NCBI RefSeq assembly: GCF_900107995.1
Contig: NZ_FNUM01000003.1
Coordinates: forward strand, 124,001-188,000
Source of the DNA: Alcanivorax sp. DSM 26293
GTDB taxonomy: Bacteria; Pseudomonadota; Gammaproteobacteria; Pseudomonadales; Alcanivoracaceae
Reading direction: 5' to 3'
Length of the DNA: 64,000 nt
The notes beneath the pieces are model-generated. The model worked only from the letters and a program-made list of their open reading frames with translations. It was not told where the DNA came from and did not search any database. The position numbers were made by a program, and so were the translations under genes. Positions 25,459-33,755 of the stretch are shown piece after piece. Position 1 is the first letter of the stretch. Each line of letters starts with the position of its first letter.

Positions 25459-26847
25459 ATGAACGCAAGAGTGGACACTTTTACCGACTATAAAGTCGCC
25501 GATATTTCCCTGGCCGCCTATGGCCGCTCTGAAATCCATATTGCCGAAACCGAAATGCCGGCACTGATCGCAATCCGCGAAAAATACCGTGCCGAACAGC
25601 CGCTGAAAGGCGCAAAAATCATCGGCTGTATCCACATGACTATTCAGACCGCCGTGCTGATCGAAACCCTGGTCGCACTGGGCGCAGAAGTGCGCTGGTC
25701 CAGCTGCAATATCTTCTCCACCCAGGACCACGCCGCTGCCGCCATCGCAGCCGCTGGCATACCGGTATTCGCCTGGAAAGGGGAAACCGAAGAAGAGTAC
25801 ATGTGGTGTATCGAGCAGACCTGTCGCGACGGCAATGGCGAGCTGTGGGATGCCAACATGATCCTGGATGACGGCGGCGACCTGACCGGCTACATCCACG
25901 AGACCTACCCGCAGATGCTGGACAACATCCACGGCATCACCGAGGAAACCACCACCGGTGTGCACCGTCTCTACGAGATGCTCAACAAGGGCACCCTGAA
26001 AGTGCCGGCGGTGAACGTGAATGACTCGGTCACCAAGAGCAAGAACGACAACAAATACGGCTGCCGTCACTCTCTCAATGACGCCATCAAGCGCGGCACC
26101 GACCATCTGCTGTCAGGCAAGAAAGCACTGGTCATTGGTTACGGTGATGTGGGCAAGGGGTCTGCCCAGTCCCTGCGCCAGGAAGGCATGATCGTGAAGG
26201 TCACCGAAGCGGACCCGATCTGCGCCATGCAGGCCTGTATGGACGGCTACGAGGTCGTCAGCCAGTACAAGGATGGCGTCAATGACGGTACCGAGGCTTC
26301 CATCAACACGGAACTGCTGGGCAACACCGACCTGCTGGTGACCACCACCGGCAACTTCAATGTCTGTGACGCCAACATGCTCAAGGCCCTGAAAAAAGGT
26401 GCCGTGGTCTGCAACATCGGTCACTTCGACAATGAAGTGGACACCGCCTTCATGCGCAAGACCTGGGAATGGGAAGAGGTCAAACCGCAGGTGCACAAGG
26501 TATGGCGCAACAAGGCCGAGGGTGACTTCCTGTTGCTGCTGTCCGAAGGCCGTCTGGTGAATCTGGGCAACGCCACCGGGCACCCCAGCCGCATCATGGA
26601 TGGTTCCTTTGCCAACCAGGTACTGGCGCAGATGTATCTGTTCGACCAGGGCTACGCCAAGCACTCCGATACCGTGAAGGAGAAGATGCTTAAAGTAGAG
26701 GTGCTGCCCAAGCACCTGGACGAAGAAGTGGCTCGTTACATGGTGCAGGGCTTTGGTGGCGTGATCACCAAACTGACCAAAGAGCAAGCCGACTACATCG
26801 GCGTCGACGTGAACGGCCCGTACAAACCCGAGCACTACAAGTACTAA
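25459..26847 (+). CDS. ahcY: Adenosylhomocysteinase (SAH hydrolase)
   Basis: NAD-dependent hydrolysis of S-adenosylhomocysteine to adenosine and homocysteine, which clears the inhibitor of SAM-dependent methylases. The start MNARVDTF (ATG 25459, GGAGA upstream) gives 462 aa. Motifs: [41 protein letters not shown], the NAD motif [20 protein letters not shown] and HFDNEVD, ending with the conserved C-terminal KPEHYKY that reaches the neighbouring subunit's NAD. It is controlled by the riboswitch immediately upstream. Confidence 0.97.
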   Translation: MNARVDTFTDYKVADISLAAYGRSEIHIAETEMPALIAIREKYRAEQPLKGAKIIGCIHMTIQTAVLIETLVALGAEVRWSSCNIFSTQDHAAAAIAAAGIPVFAWKGETEEEYMWCIEQTCRDGNGELWDANMILDDGGDLTGYIHETYPQMLDNIHGITEETTTGVHRLYEMLNKGTLKVPAVNVNDSVTKSKNDNKYGCRHSLNDAIKRGTDHLLSGKKALVIGYGDVGKGSAQSLRQEGMIVKVTEADPICAMQACMDGYEVVSQYKDGVNDGTEASINTELLGNTDLLVTTTGNFNVCDANMLKALKKGAVVCNIGHFDNEVDTAFMRKTWEWEEVKPQVHKVWRNKAEGDFLLLLSEGRLVNLGNATGHPSRIMDGSFANQVLAQMYLFDQGYAKHSDTVKEKMLKVEVLPKHLDEEVARYMVQGFGGVITKLTKEQADYIGVDVNGPYKPEHYKY

Positions 26848-26860
26848 CCGCTTGCACACA

Positions 26861-26932
26861 ACACGCCCCACGCTGCTCGCTTCCAATCGCGCCAGCGCGG
26901 GGCGTGTCTCTGTGCCAGCCTCGCGACGCGAG
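26861..26932 (+). promoter_or_regulatory. Structured leader of metF: long hairpin plus start-proximal hairpin
   Basis: The first hairpin pairs 26861-26875 with 26893-26907 (14 of 15 pairs; arm begins ACACGCCCC). The second, CTCGCG-A-CGCGAG at 26920-26932, includes the only purine-rich sequence near the metF ATG (26939). No T-run follows either hairpin. It may tune translation of metF or stabilise the ahcY transcript. Confidence 0.5.
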
Positions 26933-26938
26933 CATTTT

Positions 26939-27766
26939 ATGAAACGAATCAGTTTTGAATTCTTCCCGCCGAAAACCGATGCGGGAAAAGAAAAACTGCT
27001 GGCGACCCAGCAGAAACTTCTGGCCAAGAAACCGGCGTTTTTTTCCTGCACCTTTGGCGCCGGTGGTTCCACCCGTGACAACACCCGCGACATGGTCAAT
27101 CAGCTGCGCAATCAGCACGGCGACACCGCCCCGCACCTGAGCTGCATCGGCCAGAGCCGCGAGGAAATCCTGGAGCTGGTGAACGGCTACAAGGCCGCGG
27201 GAGTGACCCGCATCGTGGCCCTGCGCGGCGACCTGCCCTCTGGCATGGGCTACGCCCAGAGTGAGATCAAGTATGCGGACGAACTGGTGCAGCTGATCCG
27301 TGAGGAAACCGGCGATCACTTCACATTGGAAGTGGCCGCCTACCCGGAGATGCACCCCCAGGCGCGCAGCTTTGAAGATGATATTGCCCACTTCAAGCGC
27401 AAGGTCGACGCCGGCGCCAACAGCGGCCTGACCCAGTATTTCTACAACGCGGATGCCTACGGTTATTACCTGGACGCGCTGCAGAAAATCGGCTGCGACG
27501 CCCCGGTCTACCCGGGCATCATGCCGATCCTCAACGTGGCCAATCTGGTGCGCTTCTCCAACACCTGTGGCGCCGATATCCCCCGCTGGCTGCACAGCAA
27601 GCTCAACGACATCAAGGATGATGACGCGGCGGTCAAAGCTTTCGGCGAGGAAGTGGTCACCCGTCTGTGCGAACGCCTGCTCGCCATGGGCGCGCCGGGA
27701 CTGCATTTCTACACCATGAACCAGGCCGGTCCGAATCTGCGGATTCTGGATAACCTGGGGATGTGA
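26939..27766 (+). CDS. metF: Methylenetetrahydrofolate reductase
   Basis: FAD enzyme that makes 5-methyl-THF for methionine synthesis, closing the SAM cycle with metK and ahcY. The 275 aa begin MKRISFEFFPPKT, the family signature with the catalytic Glu. Other motifs are TFGAGGST, ALRGDLP, EVAAYPEMHP and QYFYNADAY, and GAPGLHFYTMN near the end. There are 91 bp between ahcY and metF, filled by two hairpins, so translation may be controlled separately. No strong Shine-Dalgarno is visible except within the second hairpin. A terminator follows. Confidence 0.96.
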   Translation: MKRISFEFFPPKTDAGKEKLLATQQKLLAKKPAFFSCTFGAGGSTRDNTRDMVNQLRNQHGDTAPHLSCIGQSREEILELVNGYKAAGVTRIVALRGDLPSGMGYAQSEIKYADELVQLIREETGDHFTLEVAAYPEMHPQARSFEDDIAHFKRKVDAGANSGLTQYFYNADAYGYYLDALQKIGCDAPVYPGIMPILNVANLVRFSNTCGADIPRWLHSKLNDIKDDDAAVKAFGEEVVTRLCERLLAMGAPGLHFYTMNQAGPNLRILDNLGM

Positions 27767-27791
27767 AAGGCAGCTACTAACTGCTGGCTGC

Positions 27792-27842
27792 AACGCGGGC
27801 AAGAATGCGCCAAACGGCAGAGTCTCTGCCCGCGTTTTTTAT
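27792..27842 (+). terminator. Rho-independent terminator after metF
   Basis: AACGCGGGCA (27792-27801) pairs with TGCCCGCGTT (27827-27836), followed by TTTTTT. Confidence 0.85.
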
Positions 27843-27867
27843 TGAATCCCATATCTTTCGGGAAAGT

Positions 27868-28092
27868 TGTAGGAGTTCCCTTCCAGGGGACGAACCGAGC
27901 GCAGCGAGGCTATCGGAAAATAGATAGCATTTACCTTCTCAGATAAACCTGTCGAGTGCAGGCATTCCTGATCGCCCTTCGGTCGATTTCCGCGCAAGCG
28001 CGGTTCGCGCCTCGAGAGGTATTATTCGCTTCGCTCCCCCTTCGGGCCGCACGGAACTACGTGCGTTACTCCGCTGCGCTCCGTTCCTACAG
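27868..28092. repeat. Large composite palindromic repeat (TGTAGGA type), copy 2
   Basis: Opens TGTAGGAGTTCCCTTCCAGG and closes CCGTTCCTACAG. It has the same blocks as copy 1 (5621-5846) in reverse order and strand. Internal hairpins include CGCGCAAGCGCG. No coding content. Confidence 0.75.
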
Positions 28093-28285
28093 CGGCTTCG
28101 AAGAAAGCTCGTAGCTAGAGCTAGATCTTTCCGCTATTTCCCTTAGCGCATAACCGTATTTCCCCACCTGCTTTTACCTCCCTAAGCTTGGATATGAACA
28201 TTCATGGAACGGGCCCGGCCAGTTACCCACTGCTCCGCGGACCGCTCCCCAATCCCGGCTTACCTGTTCCGGGAGGAGGTCTATC

Positions 28286-28753
28286 ATGCCTGCCCGCGCA
28301 CTGGCTGATTTTCTCGACAACAACAATGTGAACTACCATTGCTATAACCACCCGCCCGCCGTTACCGCTTCCGAGGTGGCCCAGTCCAGCCATATCCCCG
28401 GACGTCACATGGCCAAAACGGTGATTGTGGATGTGGATGGCGAGCTGGCCATGGCGGTACTGCCTTCCGACCAATACCTGGACCCGGACAAGCTACGCCA
28501 GGCACTGAATGCCAATAGCGTCCGGCTGGCCCCGGAGGAGGATTTCAAGGATCGCTTCCCGCTGTGCGAGCCCGGTGGTGAACCGCCTTTCGGCAACCTC
28601 TACGACATGAAGGTGTATGTGGACGACACCTTGCTCAGTGAAGACTGGCTGGCCTTTAATGCCGGCTCTCACACCGAAGTCATCAAGATGGGTATGGGCG
28701 ATTTCCTGCGCCTCAGTGGAGCCCAGTCCTGCTCTTTTGCCATGCTGCATTGA
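28286..28753 (+). CDS. YbaK/EbsC-domain aminoacyl-tRNA deacylase
   Basis: The 155-aa YbaK/ProX-type protein is expected to hydrolyse mischarged aminoacyl-tRNA in trans. Evidence is the N-terminal YNHPPAVTASEVAQSSHIPGRHMAKT (substrate-pocket region with the conserved Lys after HMA), MAVLPSDQYLD, and the GGEPPFGNLYDMKVYVD segment of the family. The tRNA specificity cannot be read from sequence. A strong GGGAGGAGG lies 8-9 bp upstream. It has its own terminator, so it is probably monocistronic. Confidence 0.85.
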   Translation: MPARALADFLDNNNVNYHCYNHPPAVTASEVAQSSHIPGRHMAKTVIVDVDGELAMAVLPSDQYLDPDKLRQALNANSVRLAPEEDFKDRFPLCEPGGEPPFGNLYDMKVYVDDTLLSEDWLAFNAGSHTEVIKMGMGDFLRLSGAQSCSFAMLH

Positions 28754-28779
28754 TTTCTCTCTGCACAACGATCCCCTTG

Positions 28780-28806
28780 CCCCCGCCCGTGCGGGGGTAT
28801 TTTTTG
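28780..28806 (+). terminator. Rho-independent terminator after the YbaK-like gene
   Basis: CCCCCGC (28780-28786) pairs with GCGGGGG (28791-28797), followed by TATTTTTT. Confidence 0.88.
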
Positions 28807-28890
28807 TCTGATCCCTCGCCCATTGCTGTCATCCCCCCGCCAAGTCCACATGGTATGCTGGCCAAAAATCAGCTGATGGAAATGTTCCGA

Positions 28891-30351
28891 ATGTCCCGCT
28901 CCCCCCTGCGTCGCACCAAGATTGTCGCCACCGTTGGCCCCGCCTCTTCTTCAGAATCCCGACTGGAGGCTCTGATACAGGCTGGCGTGAATGTGTTCCG
29001 CCTGAACTTTTCCCATGGCAGTGCGGATACGCACCGGAAAACGGCAGAGACCATTCGCCGCTGTGCGGAACAGTGCGGCGAACACGTGGCGATTCTGGCA
29101 GACCTGCAGGGGCCCAAAATCCGTATTGGCAGCTTTCCCGATGGCCCCATTCTGCTGAAAGCCGGCCAGGCTTTTACGCTGGACACCGCCCTGGCGGATG
29201 ACGCCGGCAATGCGGAGGAGGTCGGGGTGAGTTACCCGCCACTGCCGGAGGACTGCCAGCCCGGCGATATCCTGCTGCTCAATGACGGCTTGCTGGAACT
29301 GAAAGTGGATGCCATCAACGGCACCCGCGTGGCATGCACCGTACTGGTGGGCGGCGAGCTGTCCGACCACAAGGGGGTCAATCGCAAGGGCGGAGGCCTC
29401 AGCGCCCGGGCACTCACCGACAAGGATCTGGCCGATATCGTCACCGCCGCCGACATGGAAGTGGACTTTCTTGCCCTGTCCTTTCCCCGCGACGCCGAAG
29501 ACGTGGAAGAAGCCCGTCGTCGCTACCGGCAGGCCGGCGGCCAGGGGGGCATCGTTGCCAAGATTGAGCGGGCGGAAGCGGTGGCGGACGATGACACCCT
29601 GGATGCCATCATCCTGGCCTCCGACGGCGTCATGGTGGCGCGGGGCGATCTGGCCGTGGAGATCGGCGATGCGGAGCTGGTGGGGGTGCAGAAACATATC
29701 ATCCGCCGCGCGCGGGCCCTCAACCGCTTTGTGATCACCGCCACCCAGATGATGGAATCCATGATCCACAGCCCCCAGCCCACCCGGGCGGAAGTCTCCG
29801 ATGTGGCCAATGCGGTGCTGGACGGCACCGACGCAGTGATGTTGTCAGCAGAGACCGCCGTGGGCGAATACCCGGTGGAAACCGTCCAGGCCATGGACCG
29901 CATTATTCTCGGCGCCGAGCGCACCTGGCAGGAAAGACGCACCGACCGTCCCATCAACGACAACACCGACAATATTGATGAAGTGATTGCCATGGCGGCC
30001 ATGCAGGCCGCCAACCGACTCAGCAAGGTCACCGCCATCATTGCCATGACCGAAAGCGGCAACACCCCGCGACTGATGTCACGGCTGCGCTCCGGCATCC
30101 CCATCTATGCCTTTACCCCCTACCCCAGCAGCCAGCGTCGGGTGGCCATCCTGCGCGGCGTGCGCGCCATCCCCTTTGACAGCCATGCCATCGCCAGCGA
30201 CGAAGTGAACCGCCGCGCGGTCGCCATCCTGGAAGAGATGGGCGCCATAGAGGACGGCGACCGGGTTCTGATCACCAAGGGCAACTACAACGATGCCCAT
30301 GGCGGCACCAACACCCTGAAGGTGATCCAGGTGGGCGGGGATATTCAGTAA
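28891..30351 (+). CDS. pyk: Pyruvate kinase
   Basis: Converts PEP and ADP to pyruvate and ATP. Starting at MSRSPLRRTKIVATVGPASS (ATG 28891) gives 486 aa, the usual length. Motifs: NVFRLNFSHG (about 40-49), ADLQGPKIRIG, the metal/catalytic motif with IVAKIERAEAV (Lys of the signature), VARGDLAVEIG and VITATQMMESM. The open frame extends upstream to 28750 but covers the previous gene's terminator, so those starts are rejected. It would be PykA-like (type II) rather than PykF; this is a weak inference. Confidence 0.94.
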   Translation: MSRSPLRRTKIVATVGPASSSESRLEALIQAGVNVFRLNFSHGSADTHRKTAETIRRCAEQCGEHVAILADLQGPKIRIGSFPDGPILLKAGQAFTLDTALADDAGNAEEVGVSYPPLPEDCQPGDILLLNDGLLELKVDAINGTRVACTVLVGGELSDHKGVNRKGGGLSARALTDKDLADIVTAADMEVDFLALSFPRDAEDVEEARRRYRQAGGQGGIVAKIERAEAVADDDTLDAIILASDGVMVARGDLAVEIGDAELVGVQKHIIRRARALNRFVITATQMMESMIHSPQPTRAEVSDVANAVLDGTDAVMLSAETAVGEYPVETVQAMDRIILGAERTWQERRTDRPINDNTDNIDEVIAMAAMQAANRLSKVTAIIAMTESGNTPRLMSRLRSGIPIYAFTPYPSSQRRVAILRGVRAIPFDSHAIASDEVNRRAVAILEEMGAIEDGDRVLITKGNYNDAHGGTNTLKVIQVGGDIQ

Positions 30352-30372
30352 CGCCTCACCAGCGATGCAAAG

Positions 30373-30425
30373 ACTGGCGTCTTGTAACAGCCCCTAACCA
30401 TTCCCATACGCAAAAAGACGCCAGT
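30373..30425. repeat. 11-bp inverted repeat after pyk
   Basis: ACTGGCGTCTT (30373-30383) pairs with AAGACGCCAGT (30415-30425) across a 31-nt loop. Without a T-run on the plus strand it is an uncertain terminator; it lies 54 bp before degV-like. Confidence 0.4.
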
Positions 30426-30478
30426 AACGGAACGGTGGTACTAGACTGGTTCTCAAACTTCCCACAGGAAGCATAACA

Positions 30479-31420
30479 ATGAGAATCGGTCTGGTTGTGG
30501 ACTCGGGTTGTGATCTGCCCAAGGACTTTATTGACGCAAACAACATCCTGGTCATGCCGGTGCCCATCCGCATCGGCAAGGAAATTTTCGTGGACGACCG
30601 CGACCCGCAACGGGCCCGGGAGTTTTACGCCCGCCATGAAGTGGACAAGAACCACGACGCGGAAACCGCCCCTCCCACGGTGGACCAGATCCGCACCCTG
30701 TTCCTGGAACAGGCGGTGGGCGAGTTCGACTACGCCCTGGTGCAGACCGTGCCGAAAAGCCGCAGCCCGATTTTCGAGAACGCCACCGAAGCGGCCCACG
30801 CCATTCTTGGCGACTACAAGAAATACCGGGAAGCCGCCGGGCGGGAAGGCCCGTTCCGTATCCGCGTCAGTGACAGCCAGACCCTGTTTGCCGGCCAGGG
30901 CGTGCTGGCGGCGGAAACCATGCGACTGATCAATACGGAAATGAAAGTGGGCGACATCCGCCAGCGCATCAGTGACCTGACCCCGAAAACCGTGGGCTAT
31001 GCGGTGGTGCCGGACCTGTATTACGTGCACAAGCGCGCCCGCAAGAAAGGCGACAAGAGCGTGGGCTTCATCGGCGCTCTGATGGGCTCGGCGCTGGACA
31101 TCAAGCCCATCCTCTGTGCCCGCCAGGATCAGACCTTCCCGGTGGCCAAGGTCCGGGGGTTCGAAACCGCTGTCGAGAAAATGTTTACCCACGCCTGCGC
31201 CTGCGTGGAGCAAGGCCTGCTCACCCCCATTGTCTGTGTCAGCTACGCCGGCGACCCGGATGCGGTTTACCAGATGCCCGGCTTCAGCGAACTGAAGGCC
31301 ACCACCGAGAAACACGGCGTGGACCTGCTGATCAGTCATATGGGGCTGACCGGGGGCGTCAATATCGGCCCCGGCGCCATCAGCGTGGGTTTCATCACCG
31401 ACCAGATGGATTTCGCCTGA
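30479..31420 (+). CDS. DegV family fatty-acid-binding protein
   Basis: The 313 aa belong to the DegV fold (fatty-acid-binding FakB-type). The N-terminal VVDSGCDLPKDFI and VMPVPIRIG match the DegV opening, and VQTVPKSRSPIFENA replaces the usual TxxSSGLSGT motif. VSDSQTLFAGQG, the central GALMGSALDIKPIL and the C-terminal ISHMGLTGGVNIGPGAISVGF follow the family order. In Firmicutes these proteins present fatty acids to FakA kinase; no kinase is nearby here, so the role is open. It has its own promoter region and follows pyk in the same direction. Confidence 0.88.
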   Translation: MRIGLVVDSGCDLPKDFIDANNILVMPVPIRIGKEIFVDDRDPQRAREFYARHEVDKNHDAETAPPTVDQIRTLFLEQAVGEFDYALVQTVPKSRSPIFENATEAAHAILGDYKKYREAAGREGPFRIRVSDSQTLFAGQGVLAAETMRLINTEMKVGDIRQRISDLTPKTVGYAVVPDLYYVHKRARKKGDKSVGFIGALMGSALDIKPILCARQDQTFPVAKVRGFETAVEKMFTHACACVEQGLLTPIVCVSYAGDPDAVYQMPGFSELKATTEKHGVDLLISHMGLTGGVNIGPGAISVGFITDQMDFA

Positions 31421-31627
31421 CTCCGTCCACCGGGGTGGATAGCGGATCAGGCTCCCCGGAGTGAGCGTTACCCGCAGCGAATCGAACCCGCCAAACCGCC
31501 ACAAGGCAATAGCTGCGCTTTCTTGAGCGCCGCCCGGTAGCGGCTTTTCGGCAACACCCATCCTTCCTTATTGCTGGCATAGTAGCGCCAGCCATAGGCA
31601 GGCTGCGCGCGACAGCCTGCATCCAGG

Positions 31628-31654
31628 GCGCCCGGGGATGTGTTCCCGGGCGCT
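31628..31654 (+). promoter_or_regulatory. GC-rich hairpin in the leader of the 72-aa gene
   Basis: GCGCCCGGG pairs with CCCGGGCGC around an 8-nt loop (about 31629-31654), about 12 bp before the GGAG Shine-Dalgarno of the next gene. There is no T-run; it may be an mRNA 5' stabiliser or a DegV-gene end structure. Confidence 0.4.
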
Positions 31655-31671
31655 GTAGTAAAGGAGAAATC

Positions 31672-31890
31672 ATGTCTGATTCCATCACTACCCTGAAGAC
31701 CAAGGGGCTGCCCGCCGATGCGCTGGCCTTTATCGAGTCCCTGCCTGCGGATCAGGCCAGCAAACTGGCCGATACCGTCCTTGCCGCTCTGGAAACCAAA
31801 GACGCCAGAGTCGAAAAAGCCATGAATAACGCACTGAATGTGGTGCCCGGGCCCTTCCGCCGCCCGGTGAAAAAAATGCTGTTCGGTTAA
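31672..31890 (+). CDS. Unrecognised 72-aa protein, partner of next gene
   Basis: Begins MSDSITTLKTKGL with AAAGGAG upstream. The protein is helical; SLPADQASKLADTVLAALE and VEKAMNNALNVVPGPFRRPVKKML suggest two or three helices with a basic end. It has no signal peptide or membrane segment. It is 10 bp upstream of the 384-aa gene with its own Shine-Dalgarno, so both are surely co-transcribed. The PGPFRRPVKK motif near the C-terminus may be a docking segment. No known family recognised. Confidence 0.75.
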   Translation: MSDSITTLKTKGLPADALAFIESLPADQASKLADTVLAALETKDARVEKAMNNALNVVPGPFRRPVKKMLFG

Positions 31891-31900
31891 GGAGACAGAC

Positions 31901-33055
31901 ATGCACATTGAAACCCAGGCCGAACTGCTCAAACTCAGCCGCCTGCTGGAAACCGACGAGACCAACCTGGCCTTTCTGGATGGTCAGGACCTGACCGCCA
32001 TTGCCAACTTCCGCAGTGCCGTCTCCGGCTTCTTCTACGAACAGCACCAGGACAGCTACCAGCGCCTGGCCGGCATCAGCAAACTGGTTCCCACCGGTGC
32101 CAGCGCCAAGCTGGCCACCACCGTACTGGGCTCCGTGCTCGCCGCCGGCATTGCCTCCGAGCTGCCCCCCGAACGCGCCATCAAGCTGGCCGACAAACTG
32201 CCGGAAGACTTTCTCGCCAAGCTGTGCATCCACCTTGAGCCCAAATACTCCCGGGATCTGCTGGCTGCCATGCCCGACAAGATTGTCGCCTCCGTGGCCA
32301 AAACCCTGCTGTCCATGGGCGAGCACATCACCCTGGCCCGTTTTGTTGCCGTGATTCAGCCGTCTGCCCTGGAAGCCGTCACCCGCAGCATCGACGACGG
32401 CGAAGCCATGGTGAAGATCGCGCTTTACCTGGAAGACAAGAGCAAACTGGACACTGTGCTGGCCTTGCTCAGCGAAGCACAGCAACGGGCCACTCTGAAA
32501 GCCGCCACCGACCATGAACTGTGGCCGGCGGTGCTGTCCCTGAACGGGCACCTGAACACCGAACTGCGTGGCCAGATGGGCAACCTGGTAGCCGAGCAGG
32601 GCGAAGCCGTCATCAGTCACATTATCGAAGTGGCCAGCGAACAGCGCCTGTGGACCAACCTGTTGCAGGCGGTGAACGCCATGGACAATCAGCATCAGCA
32701 AATGGTGGTGAATGTGCCCAAGTTGCGCGAAGCCCCAGTGATGGAAAGCCTGATCAGCACCGTGGCCAGTGAAAACAGCTGGGATGAATTGCTCACCCTG
32801 TTGCCACTGCTGGATCAGGAACACCTGACACCAGCGGTGGACGTGCTAACCCAAAGCCAGCCAGAGGCACTGGGGCAAGCATTGGGCCAGGCCCATGACA
32901 GCAAGCTGCTCGGCCTGTTCGGCCACTTGCCCGACGCGGAGCTGCCCCGAGTGGCCGAGGTACTTAAAAGCCATGCCGCCGAGAACTGGCAGGCTTTCGC
33001 GGCGCGCAACGGCGATGCCCACGAGATCGAGGCGCTGAAGGCACAAATGGCGTAA
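31901..33055 (+). CDS. Unrecognised 384-aa all-helical protein
   Basis: Good GGAG Shine-Dalgarno, 10 bp after the 72-aa gene. The sequence is almost continuous amphipathic helix with repeating short motifs such as LPPERAIKLADKLPEDFLAKL, AAMPDKIVASVAKTLL, LPLLDQEHLTPAVDVL and LPDAELPRVAEVL. Each has the LP-x-E/D...A..L pattern of an alpha-solenoid, like the helical N-domain of MgtE but without its channel. It has no signal peptide, membrane helix or catalytic motif. A terminator follows immediately. I infer a scaffold or binding protein acting with the 72-aa partner; the function is unknown. Confidence 0.75.
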   Translation: MHIETQAELLKLSRLLETDETNLAFLDGQDLTAIANFRSAVSGFFYEQHQDSYQRLAGISKLVPTGASAKLATTVLGSVLAAGIASELPPERAIKLADKLPEDFLAKLCIHLEPKYSRDLLAAMPDKIVASVAKTLLSMGEHITLARFVAVIQPSALEAVTRSIDDGEAMVKIALYLEDKSKLDTVLALLSEAQQRATLKAATDHELWPAVLSLNGHLNTELRGQMGNLVAEQGEAVISHIIEVASEQRLWTNLLQAVNAMDNQHQQMVVNVPKLREAPVMESLISTVASENSWDELLTLLPLLDQEHLTPAVDVLTQSQPEALGQALGQAHDSKLLGLFGHLPDAELPRVAEVLKSHAAENWQAFAARNGDAHEIEALKAQMA

Positions 33056-33056
33056 C

Positions 33057-33090
33057 AAAAAATGCCGGGCGCTGACCCGGCATTTTTTTA
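33057..33090. terminator. Bidirectional Rho-independent terminator
   Basis: AATGCCGGG (33061-33069) pairs with CCCGGCATT (33076-33084), with A-run before and T-run after. It separates the 384-aa gene from the convergent GFA-family gene. Confidence 0.9.
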
Positions 33091-33486
33091 TTCCGCACCT
33101 TCAGGATACTGCGGCAACCCATCGTCAATGGCCCACCAGTTACAGGCCGAATCCGTATAGATATGAAACGCGGGCCGCGTCGCCAGCGGCTCATTCAGCA
33201 GCCCCGCCCGAATGCGCAACACACCGGGCTTGCGTTCATGGCAACTGTAAATCGGCGAACCGCACTCGCGGCAGAACACCCGCTGCTTGCCCGGCGAGGA
33301 CGCATAGCTTTTCAGTAAAGCCTCACCCCGTACCCAATGCAGCTTGCCGGTTTCCACCGGAATATTGGTAACCAGCGCAGTGCCCTGGGCCTTTCGACAT
33401 TGCTGACAATGGCAAACCTGAATCGGCGCCAGCTCACCGGCGATTTCAAATGTCACACCACCACAGAGACAATTTCCTGTGTACAT
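33088..33486 (-). CDS. GFA family protein (glutathione-dependent formaldehyde-activating type fold)
   Basis: The 132-aa zinc protein has the Gfa Cys pattern: NCLCGGV (5-11), VCHCQQCRKAQG (about 24-35) and FCRECGSPIYS (about 71-81). It starts MYTGN with GGAG five bases before ATG. Family members were first linked to formation of S-hydroxymethylglutathione, although most are uncharacterised. Its place close to the adhC-fghA formaldehyde module is suggestive, but a palindromic repeat and the LysR gene lie between, so co-regulation is uncertain. Confidence 0.88.
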   Translation of the reverse strand: MYTGNCLCGGVTFEIAGELAPIQVCHCQQCRKAQGTALVTNIPVETGKLHWVRGEALLKSYASSPGKQRVFCRECGSPIYSCHERKPGVLRIRAGLLNEPLATRPAFHIYTDSACNWWAIDDGLPQYPEGAE

Positions 33487-33504
33487 ATCCGCTCCGTTTT
33501 ATTG

Positions 33505-33663
33505 CTGTAGGAGCTCCTCTTGAGGGGCGAACCGCGCTTGCGCGGAAATTGCCCGCAGGGCGATCAGACCTTCCTGAGCTCGACAGAGCCATCCAGAATA
33601 GATTGCTACCTGCTCGACTCATCCATTGCATCGCACTTCGCCCCTCAAGAGGAGCTCCTACAG
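33505..33663. repeat. Palindromic repeat (TGTAGGAGC type), 159 bp
   Basis: The left end opens CTGTAGGAGCTCCTCTTGAG, and the right end is its reverse complement over about 25 bp ending GAGGAGCTCCTACAG. The interior includes GCCCGCAGGGC. It lies between the GFA gene and the LysR gene. Confidence 0.8.
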
Positions 33664-33755
33664 CAGAAAAATTTGCCGGACATGAATCCCAAGCCTGGAT
33701 CAGGACTTCCAATCGTACCTCCAGCGACGCTCCTGCCAAAAGGTATCCGCGCCTT

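Larger units (their letters stand above)
27767..28285. other. 519-bp intergenic region: terminator plus large palindromic repeat
   Basis: Contains the metF terminator (27792-27842) and copy 2 of the large TGTAGGA-type composite repeat (27868-28092). About 190 bp of non-coding sequence with no recognisable gene then leads to the YbaK-like start, which has a GGGAGGAGG Shine-Dalgarno. A small CCCGG/CCGGG hairpin lies near 28255-28275. Confidence 0.7.

Noticed and set aside
24055-26106. 683-aa minus-strand open frame across metK and ahcY
   Set aside because: Fully antisense to two well-supported genes and the riboswitch; H/G-rich shadow sequence.
30373-30425. Standard terminator after pyk
   Set aside because: The loop is 31 nt and there is no plus-strand T-run, so reported only as an inverted repeat.
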